64,000 bases of DNA from JANQMY01 sp965227095 (GTDB lineage: Bacteria; Pseudomonadota; Alphaproteobacteria; JANQMY01). Positions 51,529-61,581 of the stretch are shown in pieces. The translations under genes were made by a program, and so were the position numbers. A model generated the notes under the pieces. That model did no database searches. It saw only the letters and a list, made by a program, of their open reading frames with translations, and had not been told where the DNA came from. The stretch spans positions 434,001 to 498,000 of the forward strand of contig CBDDFL010000002.1 of the NCBI GenBank assembly GCA_965227095.1, written 5' to 3'. Positions within the stretch are counted from its first letter, which is position 1, and every line of letters starts with the position of its first letter.

Positions 51529-51998
51529 AGGTATCCGCCATCAAAATAGACAAGGGGAAGGCCAATTTCATTCATCTGTATATGAGTGGCGTCGCCAATA
51601 ACGATGCTGTGAGACCCATAGTCCACGATCTTTTTTACGGTGCAAAAGATGTTTGCATGTGCGTCCGAGAGGTAGGGCGTCCCCCGCTCATCTTGTTTCC
51701 AATCTCCGACGGAAAACTTGTCAATACACGTTGTTACCTTGCCAAACACATTGGAGATATCTTCCTGATTGTCTTTTAGCAGATTGACGCAATATGATTC
51801 ATCGACACATAGACCAGGATGAACACTTGCCCCTTTGTTGATGCACGAGACCAGTGATGGCGGGTCCATGGACAAAGAACAAACGGCTGTTGCCGCGATG
51901 CCGGCACGCTGTCCATCCACATTGCAACTGATCAGCGATACGTTCGCTGCCAACCGCCGCATAGCTTCTTTAAACTGACTCTGTATCTGGTGGGTCAT
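51525..51998 (-). CDS. flavin reductase component (HsaB-like)
   Basis: A 157-residue FMN split-barrel protein: ANVSLISCNVDGQRAGIAATAVCSLSMDPPSLVSCINKGASVHP is the usual flavin-binding stretch of reductases serving two-component monooxygenases such as HsaAB and HpaBC. No monooxygenase partner is encoded in the window. It begins the sub-block of meta-cleavage genes. Confidence 0.85.
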   Translation of the reverse strand: MTHQIQSQFKEAMRRLAANVSLISCNVDGQRAGIAATAVCSLSMDPPSLVSCINKGASVHPGLCVDESYCVNLLKDNQEDISNVFGKVTTCIDKFSVGDWKQDERGTPYLSDAHANIFCTVKKIVDYGSHSIVIGDATHIQMNEIGLPLVYFDGGYL

Positions 51999-52044
51999 AA
52001 TGACTCTCCTCTGATCGCGGAACTTCGAATGCGTCGATTTGAGA

Positions 52045-53193
52045 TCAGAGTTTCAAAACCTGTTTTGCCAAAATGTTTCGTTGTATTTCATTGGAGCCTG
52101 CGAAAATTGCGTGAGAGCGGGCGGTGAAATACTGCCATCCGATGTTTGTCAACGTGCCGTTGATCGTTACATCGGAATTAGACTGAGCGTACTGACCAGC
52201 TGCCCTCGCATTCAACTCTGAAATATCTCGCAATTTGTCCGCGGAGATGATTTTGAGTATGGAAAATTCTGGACCTGGCGTTTGACCAACCGAAAGTGAA
52301 TCGCACATGTTTTCATACAAAGCACGAAAGTCATGCATATCACAGAGAGTCTGTGCCAATTCGTCTTTGTACGCAGGATCACTGTCTGCCGTCATGATCA
52401 ATTCGCAAGCCAGGTCTAGATATTTTGATGATGGGCCGGGGTTTCCGATCCAAACGCGCTCATAACCCAACAATGACTTCGCTATCTGCCATCCATTGTC
52501 CGGTTCGCCGACGACATTGTCTTTGGGCACCAAAACATCGTCGAAAAACACTTCACACAGCTCATCTTCGCCGGCCAACGTTTTGATTGGGCGAACTGTG
52601 ACGCCCGGTGTGTTCATGTCTATTAGGATAAACGTTATGCCAGCTTGTTTTCGCTCTGTAACAGTCGTCCTAACAAGAGCGTACATGTGAGAGCATTCGT
52701 CTGCATGTGTTGTCCAGATTTTCTGACCATTGATTTTGTAGACATCACCGTCGAGCTCCGCCTTTGTGCGAATATTAGCTAAATCAGACCCCGCTCCTGG
52801 TTCTGAATATCCTTGTGCCCATAAATATTCGCCCGTCCGGGTTGGTTCGATGTAACGGTCTTTTTGCTCCGCGGTACCGTACTGCATGAGCGTTGGACCG
52901 ATCATCTGCTCTCCGCCGTCAATGACGCGTCCGGCACAAATACGGTCCAATTCCTCATGGTAGATCACTTGCTTTTCAAAGGACAACTCCATCCCACCGA
53001 ACGCTCTGGGCCAGGACGGACAACGCCATCCGGCGTCGCATAACATTCTTATCCAAGCGCGCGCGTCACTCCCACGTATGCGTAGGAGGGGGCGATGAGG
53101 CCCTTGCTTCCATCGGTCAGGATAAACTTCTTCTAACCAGGATCTGAACAATGATCGGAATTGTTCGTTGTCCAAACTATTATGGTCGACCAT
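52045..53193 (-). CDS. acyl-CoA dehydrogenase, catalytic-base subunit
   Basis: A 382-residue ACAD (389-393 if the ATG at 53226 is used). The substrate/FAD region QGYSEPGAGSDLANIRTKA and the helix LLGYERVWIG, where the Glu is the likely catalytic base, are present. The FAD/dimer motif R-x-Q-F seen in normal homotetrameric ACADs is missing. Together with the next gene, which has that motif but lacks the Glu, it should form an alpha2beta2 enzyme like the steroid side-chain FadE pairs of Mycobacterium. The start is one base after the partner's stop. Confidence 0.88.
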   Translation of the reverse strand: MVDHNSLDNEQFRSLFRSWLEEVYPDRWKQGPHRPLLRIRGSDARAWIRMLCDAGWRCPSWPRAFGGMELSFEKQVIYHEELDRICAGRVIDGGEQMIGPTLMQYGTAEQKDRYIEPTRTGEYLWAQGYSEPGAGSDLANIRTKAELDGDVYKINGQKIWTTHADECSHMYALVRTTVTERKQAGITFILIDMNTPGVTVRPIKTLAGEDELCEVFFDDVLVPKDNVVGEPDNGWQIAKSLLGYERVWIGNPGPSSKYLDLACELIMTADSDPAYKDELAQTLCDMHDFRALYENMCDSLSVGQTPGPEFSILKIISADKLRDISELNARAAGQYAQSNSDVTINGTLTNIGWQYFTARSHAIFAGSNEIQRNILAKQVLKL

Positions 53194-53194
53194 T

Positions 53195-54298
53195 CTATTT
53201 TCCACGGCGTGCTCTTTCGAGGTCATAGACTCGGCGTCGATGATGAATGGGTAGTCCGAATTGATTCACCAGATTGAGGGATGCCCGTGCATACAATCCT
53301 ATGTCAGCCTCATCGGTGAAGCCGATGCCGCCGTGCAACTGGATTGTTTCTTTTGTCATCAAAAAAGCTGTTTGGGACGCCCGTACCTTGGCGCAACTGA
53401 CGGCTTTTTGAGTATCCGCCGACTGGGGGTTTTTATCAAAGTGTTCCGCCGCACGCTTCACGGAATTTTCCGTCAGCTGCTGTGCGATATAGAGATCGAC
53501 AGCTCGATGTTGAATGGCTTGAAACGATCCGATGGTTTGATTGAACTGTTTACGTGTTCTCAGATATTCAAGGGTGATCTCGAGGGATTTCTGGCTAACG
53601 CCAGCAAGCTGAGCCGACGTGATAAGCGTTCCCAAATCAAAGGCACTTTGGATGATCTGAAGTAAGTTTTTGCTTCGAAGAGGTGCACATGCGAGGGTCT
53701 CACCCTGTAGGGACAAATGACCAACTTTTTGTCCAAGGAAATTCTTAAAGGTGTCAGTTACATTGTCGTTGTCAGGCCTCGCAATCAGACCCAACGCCAT
53801 TTCTTCGTTTTCTTGTGCCGTGACGATAATGGAATCTGCTGGGAGAGACACGAATGTTTTATGTCCGAACGGTCTGCCGTCTTGCAGCGTGGTTGAAATT
53901 TGCGATGCATCGACCGTGCTGTCGGTTTCCATTAAGGCGGTCGAAATACGGTGTGTGCTGTCACGAAGACATTCGGAAATAACTTCTTTGAGTTCGCAGT
54001 CTTCTATTTGACTGACAATGAAGCACGGCAACACAGATTGGGCGATAAAGGGGCTGGAGAACAGTTCGCGTCCGAAGAGGGTTGCGACGCGAACATGGCC
54101 TTGCGCACCGAAACCAGCCCCGCCTAACTCTTCCGACAAGCCAAGTTTCAACAGCCCGGTATCAGCCAGCTTCTGCCAAATGTCAGATTCGGTGTCGGAC
54201 GCCCTTAGACATTCTAGCGAATAATTTGCATCTAGGAAGGATTGAGCGGACGCCTCTACCATTGCGAATAAATCTGCGTCCGCGACAAATAAGGTCAT
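53195..54298 (-). CDS. acyl-CoA dehydrogenase, FAD-binding subunit
   Basis: A 367-residue ACAD-like subunit. C-terminal LRTRKQFNQTIGSFQAIQHRAVDLY provides the FAD-binding R-x-Q-F and Q/H motifs, and ETIQLHGGIGFTDEADIGLY is the usual end motif. In the position of the catalytic Glu there is a neutral stretch (QSAFDLGTLITSAQLAG). It complements the partner encoded immediately downstream. Confidence 0.87.
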   Translation of the reverse strand: MTLFVADADLFAMVEASAQSFLDANYSLECLRASDTESDIWQKLADTGLLKLGLSEELGGAGFGAQGHVRVATLFGRELFSSPFIAQSVLPCFIVSQIEDCELKEVISECLRDSTHRISTALMETDSTVDASQISTTLQDGRPFGHKTFVSLPADSIIVTAQENEEMALGLIARPDNDNVTDTFKNFLGQKVGHLSLQGETLACAPLRSKNLLQIIQSAFDLGTLITSAQLAGVSQKSLEITLEYLRTRKQFNQTIGSFQAIQHRAVDLYIAQQLTENSVKRAAEHFDKNPQSADTQKAVSCAKVRASQTAFLMTKETIQLHGGIGFTDEADIGLYARASLNLVNQFGLPIHHRRRVYDLERARRGK

Positions 54299-54356
54299 TC
54301 GCTTATCTCACGATCAACTACAACCTGATGCACCCACATTCCTAAAAGACGTTCTG

Positions 54357-55151
54357 CTACTTGCCGGTAAGTTTCGGTTTCGCCCGCTCTATCATCGCCT
54401 CAACGGCAATCTTGTGGTCTTCCATAAACATGCTGACGTTTTCAAAGGCAGCTGAGACATCAATGACGGCGTCCGCTGTAACTTTCAGGCCAGCGTTTAT
54501 TGATGCTTTCGTCCACCTCACAGCGTATTTCGGTGTGTTCAAAAGCTTCTTGACGGTCTTTGCAACGGTCTCATCCAATTGGTCTTCCTCGACAACCTCT
54601 GTAATCAGACCAATTTCGGCAGCTGTTTGACCGTCGATAAACGCACCGGTCAGAAGGTATTTCCGGGCACGGGCATATCCAACCAACATTGGCCAAAGAT
54701 AGGATCCGCCGTCACCGGCGACCAGACCAACAGTTACATGAGGATCTGCAAACTGAGACTTTGGCGTTGCATATACAAAATCGCAAAACAGGGCCAATGA
54801 ACATCCGAGCCCCACCGCAGGTCCATTGACCTTGGCAATCATGGGTTTCTCCAGATCCAAAATAGCGTTCTGTAAAATGCGGTCTTGATGAATACCTTTT
54901 GATGTTGCGACCGCGTCTCGGTGTTGGTCTCGCAACATTTCAAGGTCGCCGCCCGCACAAAAAGCATTGCCATTTCCGGTAAGAATGATGATGTCGATTT
55001 CATCGTCCTGGTTAACCTGAGGAAAAATAGACACAAGCTCTTTGTGGACCGCATCGTTAATGGCGTTCATCGCATCCGGTCGATTAAACGCGATCGTTAG
55101 AACGTTCTGGTCTTTGGTGACTTCTAGGTTGGTGTACTGTGAATAGTCCAT
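54357..55151 (-). CDS. enoyl-CoA hydratase/isomerase family protein
   Basis: A 264-residue crotonase. The oxyanion-hole motifs are FCAGGDLEML and NGPAVGLGCSLAL; the substrate region VTVGLVAGDGGSYLWP carries Asp rather than the two usual glutamates, so hydratase activity is likely but an isomerase or hydrolase role is possible. It lies between the ligase and the dehydrogenase subunits, fitting beta-oxidation of a CoA-bound side chain. Confidence 0.85.
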   Translation of the reverse strand: MDYSQYTNLEVTKDQNVLTIAFNRPDAMNAINDAVHKELVSIFPQVNQDDEIDIIILTGNGNAFCAGGDLEMLRDQHRDAVATSKGIHQDRILQNAILDLEKPMIAKVNGPAVGLGCSLALFCDFVYATPKSQFADPHVTVGLVAGDGGSYLWPMLVGYARARKYLLTGAFIDGQTAAEIGLITEVVEEDQLDETVAKTVKKLLNTPKYAVRWTKASINAGLKVTADAVIDVSAAFENVSMFMEDHKIAVEAMIERAKPKLTGK

Positions 55152-55194
55152 GACGTTTTCCTGTGTTGAAATCCAATGTTGATGATGAACAGAT

Positions 55195-56841
55195 CTACGG
55201 ATCGCCGAACAGCGATTCGAATTGTTCTCTCAGTGCAAACTTTTGAATCTTTCCCGAAGGCGTTGTTGGAAATGAGTCTACAAATCTAATGTGCTCGGGA
55301 ACTTTCCAGAGTGAGATGTGATCGCTGCACCACTGCTTAATTTCATCTGCAGACACGCGGTCCTCGTTTCGAGACCGAACAGCAGCACAAACAATCTCTC
55401 CATATTTTTTGTCTGGAATACCGAAGACAGCAGCTTCATCAATGTCTGAATGTTTTAGGAGAAAGTTCTCGATCTCTGACGGGGAGATGTTTTCTCCGCC
55501 TCGAATGATGATGTCTTTCAGGCGCCCAACCAGAGTGATGTAGCCATCCGCATCCATTTTTGCGAGATCGCCGGTATGCAGCCACCCATCCTTATCGATC
55601 GTGTCATCATTTTGAAGGTTTAAATAACCAAGCATCGCGCCAGGACCCTGATAGCAAAGCTCTCCCTGTTCACCGAAGGCGACAGGCTTGCCGGATTCAT
55701 CGACAACTTTCAGAGAGACGCCAGGGAGAGGCCGTCCACATGTGAAGGCTTTTTGTTCAGTGGTGTCTTTACTTCGGATGCAGGTCATTGATCCCGAGCA
55801 TTCCGTTTGTCCGTATCCATTTGCAATTTCGGCGTCAAATGCGCTTTCACATTTTAGGACAAGTTCCGTCGGCACGGGCGCGCCGCCGACATTAATGAAA
55901 CGAAGGGCTGATAAGTCTCGAGAGGCGAATGTTTCGTCCTCCATCATCGCGATCAGCATAGCGGGAACGCCGACGAAGCCTGTGCACCGTTCCTTTTCCA
56001 GAATGTCGAGAGTTCGGCGCGCATTAAACACGAGAAGCGGCAACAATGTCGCGCCTGTCATAACCGAACCAAGAATGCCGAACCCGGACCCGCCGATGTG
56101 AAAAAGCGGAAATCCGAGACACACACGATCACCTGTGCCGAAACCACAAGCTCGAAAGCCGTTTTGTCCGCTTGTGGTCACTGATCTGTGACTGAGCTGT
56201 GGCGCTTTAGGCATTCCTGTTGTGCCGGACGTATATTGGATCATCTGTACACTGTCAGCAGAGACATTGTTCAGAAGGCTTCTGTCCGTCGGGACATTCA
56301 TATCCATCAGTGTGTCGATGCCGTCTGTAAAGGAATGGATAAATTCCAATGAAGGTAGCTTTCCTGCGACCTCATCCAAAAGAGGGGCGACGTGTTCCCC
56401 CCGAATGACGTCTGCGTGGAATATGCCCTTGGCACCCGCGGTCGTCAGAGTAAATACCAACTCTTGAGATTTGTAGAGTGGATTGAGGGCTACGAGAACC
56501 AATCCAGCCTTTGCGATTGCATATTCGAGTAATATCCATTGGCGGTGGTTTGGCCCCCATACGGCGACCTTGTCTCCAGCGTTATAACCACTGTGTAGGA
56601 GGGCAGTTGCAAGCTTATCCGAGAGAGCATCGAGTTCAGAGAAGGTCCACCGAATATCTTCGTCTTCTCCGTGGCACGCATAGACGATGTATTCTTGATC
56701 GCCATACCGTTCAGCAGCACGGCTTAGTGCTTGTCCAACAGTGAGCTCGCTGATGTCCGCGTCATTTAGGGAGGCGGTCCAAACAGATTGCGTTGCATGT
56801 GTGTTCAAGAGAGTTTGCCCGCCATAGTGAGTTGTCCGCAC
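55195..56841 (-). CDS. acyl-CoA ligase (AMP-forming)
   Basis: A 548-residue ANL-superfamily ligase. P-loop YTSGTTGMPKAPQLSH, A5 motif NGYGQTECSG, DGWLHTGDLAKMDADGYI, GRLKDIIIRGGENISPSEIE, and the C-terminal catalytic lysine in TPSGKIQKFALRE. It activates a carboxylic acid as CoA thioester. As first gene of the run it probably commits the pathway substrate, similar in context to steroid side-chain or ring-remnant ligases (FadD3/17/19). Confidence 0.88.
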   Translation of the reverse strand: MRTTHYGGQTLLNTHATQSVWTASLNDADISELTVGQALSRAAERYGDQEYIVYACHGEDEDIRWTFSELDALSDKLATALLHSGYNAGDKVAVWGPNHRQWILLEYAIAKAGLVLVALNPLYKSQELVFTLTTAGAKGIFHADVIRGEHVAPLLDEVAGKLPSLEFIHSFTDGIDTLMDMNVPTDRSLLNNVSADSVQMIQYTSGTTGMPKAPQLSHRSVTTSGQNGFRACGFGTGDRVCLGFPLFHIGGSGFGILGSVMTGATLLPLLVFNARRTLDILEKERCTGFVGVPAMLIAMMEDETFASRDLSALRFINVGGAPVPTELVLKCESAFDAEIANGYGQTECSGSMTCIRSKDTTEQKAFTCGRPLPGVSLKVVDESGKPVAFGEQGELCYQGPGAMLGYLNLQNDDTIDKDGWLHTGDLAKMDADGYITLVGRLKDIIIRGGENISPSEIENFLLKHSDIDEAAVFGIPDKKYGEIVCAAVRSRNEDRVSADEIKQWCSDHISLWKVPEHIRFVDSFPTTPSGKIQKFALREQFESLFGDP

Positions 56842-57456
56842 GTTTGTGCATTATTTTTCTTTTGTTCAGCCGTCGAAAAACAGCAAGGCCGCCTATCACC
56901 GCCGCCTATCACCCAAAACTCAGCGTGCCGGTAATCGGAGCGGCACTGTTTGTTGAAATGCGAGCTTGCCAGAAAGAAATAGGGGGAGTAATTCGCATAT
57001 CGCTCGCTTTTGTTTGAATGTCGAAAGGGGAGCGGTTCTTGCACCTGTGGCAATAGGTGGGGGTGGCGGCGACCCACCATTCGACGCTATTGATGGAATC
57101 AGCACTGGTATGAACATTGATCGGGGCGGCGGGTCGGCCTCGATTTGAATGTGTTTGACAAAGTTAATTTCTGGGGATCGTTGTGTGATCTCAGACCGCG
57201 CGGCAATCGGTCACGTCTTTGTTGTCCTGAACCCGCAATTCTCTCATAAATATCAGCGGCTTAGGGAAATCGATAATAAATGAGTAGAAGACGAGCTGAT
57301 CCTCAGTTTTTTCCATCTTATCGTTCCTAGTGTCAGATTCAGTGATCCGCTCGAGGACTGTGTGGATGCGTATCTGGGTACTGGCGATCCTGGGTGAAGC
57401 TATTCGTTTGCGTCGCTTGGGGTCCAAAGTTAGAAAAAAAATTGGGGGAGGGTAGA
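56842..57456. other. divergent intergenic region between the ligase and receptor genes
   Basis: About 615 bp that should hold promoters for the minus-strand run and for the TonB receptor. A CCGCCTATCAC direct repeat occurs twice near 56890-56910. I could not pick out a certain -35/-10 pair or operator. Small frames here lack ribosome binding sites. Confidence 0.45.
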
Positions 57457-59778
57457 ATGCGGATTTCTCAAAAGCTGCTGTCTGCAGCATCTGTACTTGC
57501 ATTGTGCGTTGGATCTACATCGGCGCAAGCTCAACTAGATGAAATCGTGGTTACGGCGCAAAAGCGCGAACAAAGTATTCGTGATGTTCCGATATCCATG
57601 GTCGCATTTCAGGGGGTGGATATTCTCGATCAGCAAATTGGTGGATTAGAGGATCTGGCCTACACGCTGCCGAATGTTCACATCTCCAAAGACACGATTT
57701 CAAACAACATCTATATGCGCGGTGTTGGGTCCGGCGTGAGCCCCGGCTTTGAACAGGCTGTTGCCATTTTTGTCGACGGTTCCTATCGCGGGCGTTCGCG
57801 TTACACAAACTCTACCCTGGTCGACATAGAGCGTGTCGAGGTACTTAGAGGGCCGCAAACGACCTACTTTGGTAACAATGCCATTGCCGGTGCGTTTAGC
57901 GTCACGACCAAAGGTCCGGATCTCGATGAATGGAACGGCTATGGTCAGGCGTCATACGAGTTCGTCGGGGAAGAGCCAGTCGTTGAGGCCGCCGTGGGCG
58001 GACCAATTGTTCAGGATAAGTTTGGTGTTCGCGTGGCGGGTCGGTTCTCGCGATTAGAAGGGTACTTAGACAATCAAGGCACAAATGGCCAAGACCCGAC
58101 GATCAATGATCGGTTCGGTCGATTTTCAGCGCTTTGGCAGATTACACCGGATTGGTCATCGGCCTTTAAGGCCGAGTATGGTCGGCAGACGTCAGATGGA
58201 GCATTCGCGGCTCAGCTGTTTAACTGTCCTGCGCCTGGGTTCGCTCCGTCGGGTTCTTGCACCACGGCGATTGCTGCAGGTCAGGAAGATGACTTGGATT
58301 TCAATCGCGTCTCAAATGGTGGTGAGCGCGGTGAAATTGAGGCTTCTGAGTTTATACTGAACCTTAAGCGCGACAATGAGGTTGGACATGGCCTCTTTGT
58401 TCAGGCAACTCATTCTCGCGGTGATTTTGTGATTTCCGGAGATACGGATCTTACTATTGAAGATCGCGTGACCTTCTCGAACTTAGAGGCGAGTGAGCAG
58501 ACGACGGTCGAGGTGCGCTTGGATTCTCCTGCAGACTCAAAATTACAATATACACTTGGGGCGTATTATCTTGATAGTGAGTACTCATTCGAAAGTAACT
58601 TCAACCTGTTGTTTTTAACACCGGCAGCTGTTCCCTTTATCGCGGGTGGCTTGTTTGCTGCAGCTGCGCCATTTGCTCCGTTTACGGTTGATAGTAATAT
58701 TTTTGCCGAAGAGACAGCATTCTCATTCTTTGGATCGGCGACTTGGCCGTTTACCGACAATTTTTCCGCGACAGTTGGGCTTCGTTACATCAATTCCGAT
58801 AAAGCGGCGACACAGAACTCCCAACCAAAGACTGCAATTGATCGGTATGGTTTCTCTACAGACTTTATCACTGATCCGGCGGCGCTGGCAGCGGCATCCG
58901 CATTGACACAGACAGCAACACAAAGCCAAATTGGCTCGGTTCAAGATGACGATATCTTGCCGTCCGTGACGCTGGCCTATGAACCGAATGAAAGTGCTAA
59001 CTTCTATTTCAAATATTCAGATGGATTCAAAGCCGGCGGTTTTGATCCGCTTGAACGGTCAGGCGTCGCTGGTCGATTGACTTATGATCCTGAAACTGTG
59101 CATGCATATGAAGTGGGCATGAAGTCCCTCTGGTTCGATGACACGCTATCGCTCAACATTGCGCTATTTCGCTCGGACTACAAAGATCTGCAGCAAGCTG
59201 TTGTTCAGTTTGCGGGCGGGGGAGCGTTTGTTGTTACCCAGAATGTTGGGGGACTAACGTCGCAAGGCGCGGAAGTCGAAGTCGCTTGGGAAGCCACAGA
59301 GAGCTTAACATTGTCGGCAGATGCAGCATTTTTGGATGCTTACTACAAAGACTATCCTAACGGCGGATGTACTGTTTTCCAAGAAGCCGTTACACCCGTT
59401 AACTGCGTCCAGAACCTGTCAGATGTGGCGCCTCCTTATGCACCAAATTATGCCGGTACCGTTCGGGCTAACTACGAACAACCGATTAACTCATCTTTGG
59501 TCTTTACAGGCGATGTCGCGTTGTCATTCTCTGACGGATATAGTCTAGCCCCGGACAATGATCCGGTTGGCCGGCAGGGAACTTGGCAGAAAGTTGATCT
59601 GAGACTCGGCCTGTCCGATTTTGATAAGACATGGTCACTCGCCTTCATCGGCAAGAACCTTTCTAATGAAAAGGTCTTCGCAACGGCGAACGATGTTGTT
59701 GGCACAGCCGGCTCCTATTACGCGACGATCGAAAGAGGGCGTACGCTCATCTTGCAGGCGCGCTATAATTGGAACTAA
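57457..59778 (+). CDS. TonB-dependent outer-membrane receptor
   Basis: A 773-residue receptor from the ATG at 57457, preceded by GGGGGAGGG. Signal peptide MRISQKLLSAASVLALCVGS to AQA; TonB box DEIVVTAQKRE; plug domain (SIRDVPISMVAFQG ... VEVLRGPQTTYFGNNAIAGA); 22-strand barrel ending ILQARYNWN with a terminal aromatic/asparagine. It imports a substrate across the outer membrane. Next to catabolic genes it most likely takes up the hydrophobic growth substrate, not iron; this is inferred. Confidence 0.9.
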   Translation: MRISQKLLSAASVLALCVGSTSAQAQLDEIVVTAQKREQSIRDVPISMVAFQGVDILDQQIGGLEDLAYTLPNVHISKDTISNNIYMRGVGSGVSPGFEQAVAIFVDGSYRGRSRYTNSTLVDIERVEVLRGPQTTYFGNNAIAGAFSVTTKGPDLDEWNGYGQASYEFVGEEPVVEAAVGGPIVQDKFGVRVAGRFSRLEGYLDNQGTNGQDPTINDRFGRFSALWQITPDWSSAFKAEYGRQTSDGAFAAQLFNCPAPGFAPSGSCTTAIAAGQEDDLDFNRVSNGGERGEIEASEFILNLKRDNEVGHGLFVQATHSRGDFVISGDTDLTIEDRVTFSNLEASEQTTVEVRLDSPADSKLQYTLGAYYLDSEYSFESNFNLLFLTPAAVPFIAGGLFAAAAPFAPFTVDSNIFAEETAFSFFGSATWPFTDNFSATVGLRYINSDKAATQNSQPKTAIDRYGFSTDFITDPAALAAASALTQTATQSQIGSVQDDDILPSVTLAYEPNESANFYFKYSDGFKAGGFDPLERSGVAGRLTYDPETVHAYEVGMKSLWFDDTLSLNIALFRSDYKDLQQAVVQFAGGGAFVVTQNVGGLTSQGAEVEVAWEATESLTLSADAAFLDAYYKDYPNGGCTVFQEAVTPVNCVQNLSDVAPPYAPNYAGTVRANYEQPINSSLVFTGDVALSFSDGYSLAPDNDPVGRQGTWQKVDLRLGLSDFDKTWSLAFIGKNLSNEKVFATANDVVGTAGSYYATIERGRTLILQARYNWN

Positions 59779-59810
59779 CTTGTATTAGACAAATGTTGGG
59801 CCAGTAACCT

Positions 59811-59850
59811 GTAAAAGAGGAGTGCGTATCCAATGCGCGCTCCTTTACTT
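59811..59850 (+). terminator. imperfect hairpin after the receptor gene
   Basis: GTAAAagaGGAGtGCG pairs imperfectly with GCGCgCTCCTTTAC, followed by a T-rich end. It may be a weak terminator between the receptor gene and the flavoprotein gene. Confidence 0.4.
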
Positions 59851-59886
59851 TTATAAATTCCACTAGTCGATGAGAAGATCCGATCC

Positions 59887-61581
59887 ATGGATGTTAAAGA
59901 CCCGAATTGGTATTCCCGAGTCATGGAACCGCGACAGGAGGAAAATCCCCAACACATGAAATGGGATGACGAGGCCGATGTGGTCATTGTTGGCCTGGGG
60001 GGAGCCGGAATTTGTGCTGCGTTAGAAGCTCTACATCATGGTGCCAATGTTATTGCAATCGACCGCTTTCGCGGCGGCGGAGCAACTCGGATGTCAGGCG
60101 GCGTTTATTACGGCGGCGGTGGTACGCGGCATCAAATAGACGCGGGGGAGGAAGATTCCCCGGAAGAAATGTACAAGTATTTGAAAATGGAAGTCGAAAG
60201 CGCCGTGTCCGACGAAACACTCAAAGATTTCTGTCTCTCAAGTAACGATAATCTCGAATGGCTGGAAAAGCACGGCGTCCCGTTTGGGTCAGAGATTGCG
60301 CCGATAAAAACTTCCTACCCCGCCGATAAGTATTTTCTTTATTACTCCGGGAACGAAGCGCAGGCGGCCTATGTGCCCCATGCAAAATCTGCCCGAAGAG
60401 GCCATCGGACGCGAGGGAAGGGATTGACCGGGCATATCTTTTTTGATGCGTTGTTCAATTCTGCTTTGAAGATGGGGTTGCGGCTTTACACATGGAGTGA
60501 AGCGCGACGTTTCATTGTCTCCGAAGATGGAGAAATATCAGGCATCGAAGTTCGAAAAATTGACGATGACTCCCGCGCAGCAAGCGAACTATACAAGCTT
60601 TGTAACAAATTTGCTCAACCGACTACTTTAATGTTTCCGAAGGTGGGGCGTAAGATAGTACAGCAAGCAGACGAAATTTCTGACAGTGAAGGCAAGCCGC
60701 TATCCATTAAAGTCAGAAAATCAGTCATCTTGACAGCCGGTGGTTTTGTGCAAAACCGCAAAATGGTTTCTCATTACGCGCCAAAATATGAAACAGCGAC
60801 GCCTCTTGGCGGTATCGGCTGTGATGGATCCGGAATTCGTTTGGGGCAATCGGTCGGCGCGAAGGTCGCCCGCATGAACTACGTTTCCGCATGGCGCCAA
60901 TTTAATCCGCCTGCGGCGCTTGCGAGCGGCATTGTTGTGAACGGACAAGGAGAACGATACGTCGCCGAAGATGTGTACGGAGCGGTCATCGGATACCAAA
61001 TGGGTGAAGACCATGATGGCGTTTCGTATGTTATCATCGACAGCAAACTGCGGAAGCAGGCTTTTTGGCAGTCTATGCCGTCATCGAAGATTAATTTCCG
61101 TGTTCAGGGAGCACCTGCATTATTGGGGATGTATCGCTCAACCACCAAAGCGAAAACATTAAAGGAACTAGCAATCAAATTGGATATGAAGCCCGACAAG
61201 CTTGAAAGCTCCGTCAATCATTACAATCGATCGTCGGCAGGATTAGAGGAGCCCAAATATCCAAAGCACCCGGATTTTGTCAGTACCATTGACCAAGCGC
61301 CCTTTTATGCCATCGACATTTCCCTGGGAAACCAGAGATATATCTGCCCGTCTATCTCTCTTGGCGGTATTGTGGTGGAAGAAAAAACAGGACAGGCATT
61401 AGACAAAAACGGGCGACCGATTCCCAAACTCTATGCGGCAGGGAAAAATGCCGTAGGTGTTTCTTCCAACCTTTATGTGAGTGGTTTATCGATCGCAGAC
61501 TGTGTTTATTCCGGAAGGGTTGCCGGTCGCGCGGCTAGTCAGAAATCAGATATTCGTCTACAGACTAAAGCCGCCGTCTAG
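59887..61581 (+). CDS. FAD-binding dehydrogenase, KstD/fumarate-reductase family
   Basis: A 564-residue flavoprotein. The ADP-binding fold is ADVVIVGLGGAGICAALEA (near residue 30), the second FAD motif GGATRMSGGVYYGGGG, and the C-terminal flavin motif KLYAAGKNAVGVSSNLYVSGLSIADCV. It belongs to the family of 3-ketosteroid dehydrogenases, 3-oxo-4-ene steroid reductases and urocanate/fumarate reductases. Steroid dehydrogenation is favoured by context but not proven. Its stop overlaps the convergent SDR gene by 24 bp. Confidence 0.82.
   Translation: MDVKDPNWYSRVMEPRQEENPQHMKWDDEADVVIVGLGGAGICAALEALHHGANVIAIDRFRGGGATRMSGGVYYGGGGTRHQIDAGEEDSPEEMYKYLKMEVESAVSDETLKDFCLSSNDNLEWLEKHGVPFGSEIAPIKTSYPADKYFLYYSGNEAQAAYVPHAKSARRGHRTRGKGLTGHIFFDALFNSALKMGLRLYTWSEARRFIVSEDGEISGIEVRKIDDDSRAASELYKLCNKFAQPTTLMFPKVGRKIVQQADEISDSEGKPLSIKVRKSVILTAGGFVQNRKMVSHYAPKYETATPLGGIGCDGSGIRLGQSVGAKVARMNYVSAWRQFNPPAALASGIVVNGQGERYVAEDVYGAVIGYQMGEDHDGVSYVIIDSKLRKQAFWQSMPSSKINFRVQGAPALLGMYRSTTKAKTLKELAIKLDMKPDKLESSVNHYNRSSAGLEEPKYPKHPDFVSTIDQAPFYAIDISLGNQRYICPSISLGGIVVEEKTGQALDKNGRPIPKLYAAGKNAVGVSSNLYVSGLSIADCVYSGRVAGRAASQKSDIRLQTKAAV

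Noticed and set aside
56920..57117. Small proline-rich frame on the minus strand
   Set aside because: No ribosome binding site, low-complexity composition, and it lies in the divergent promoter region.
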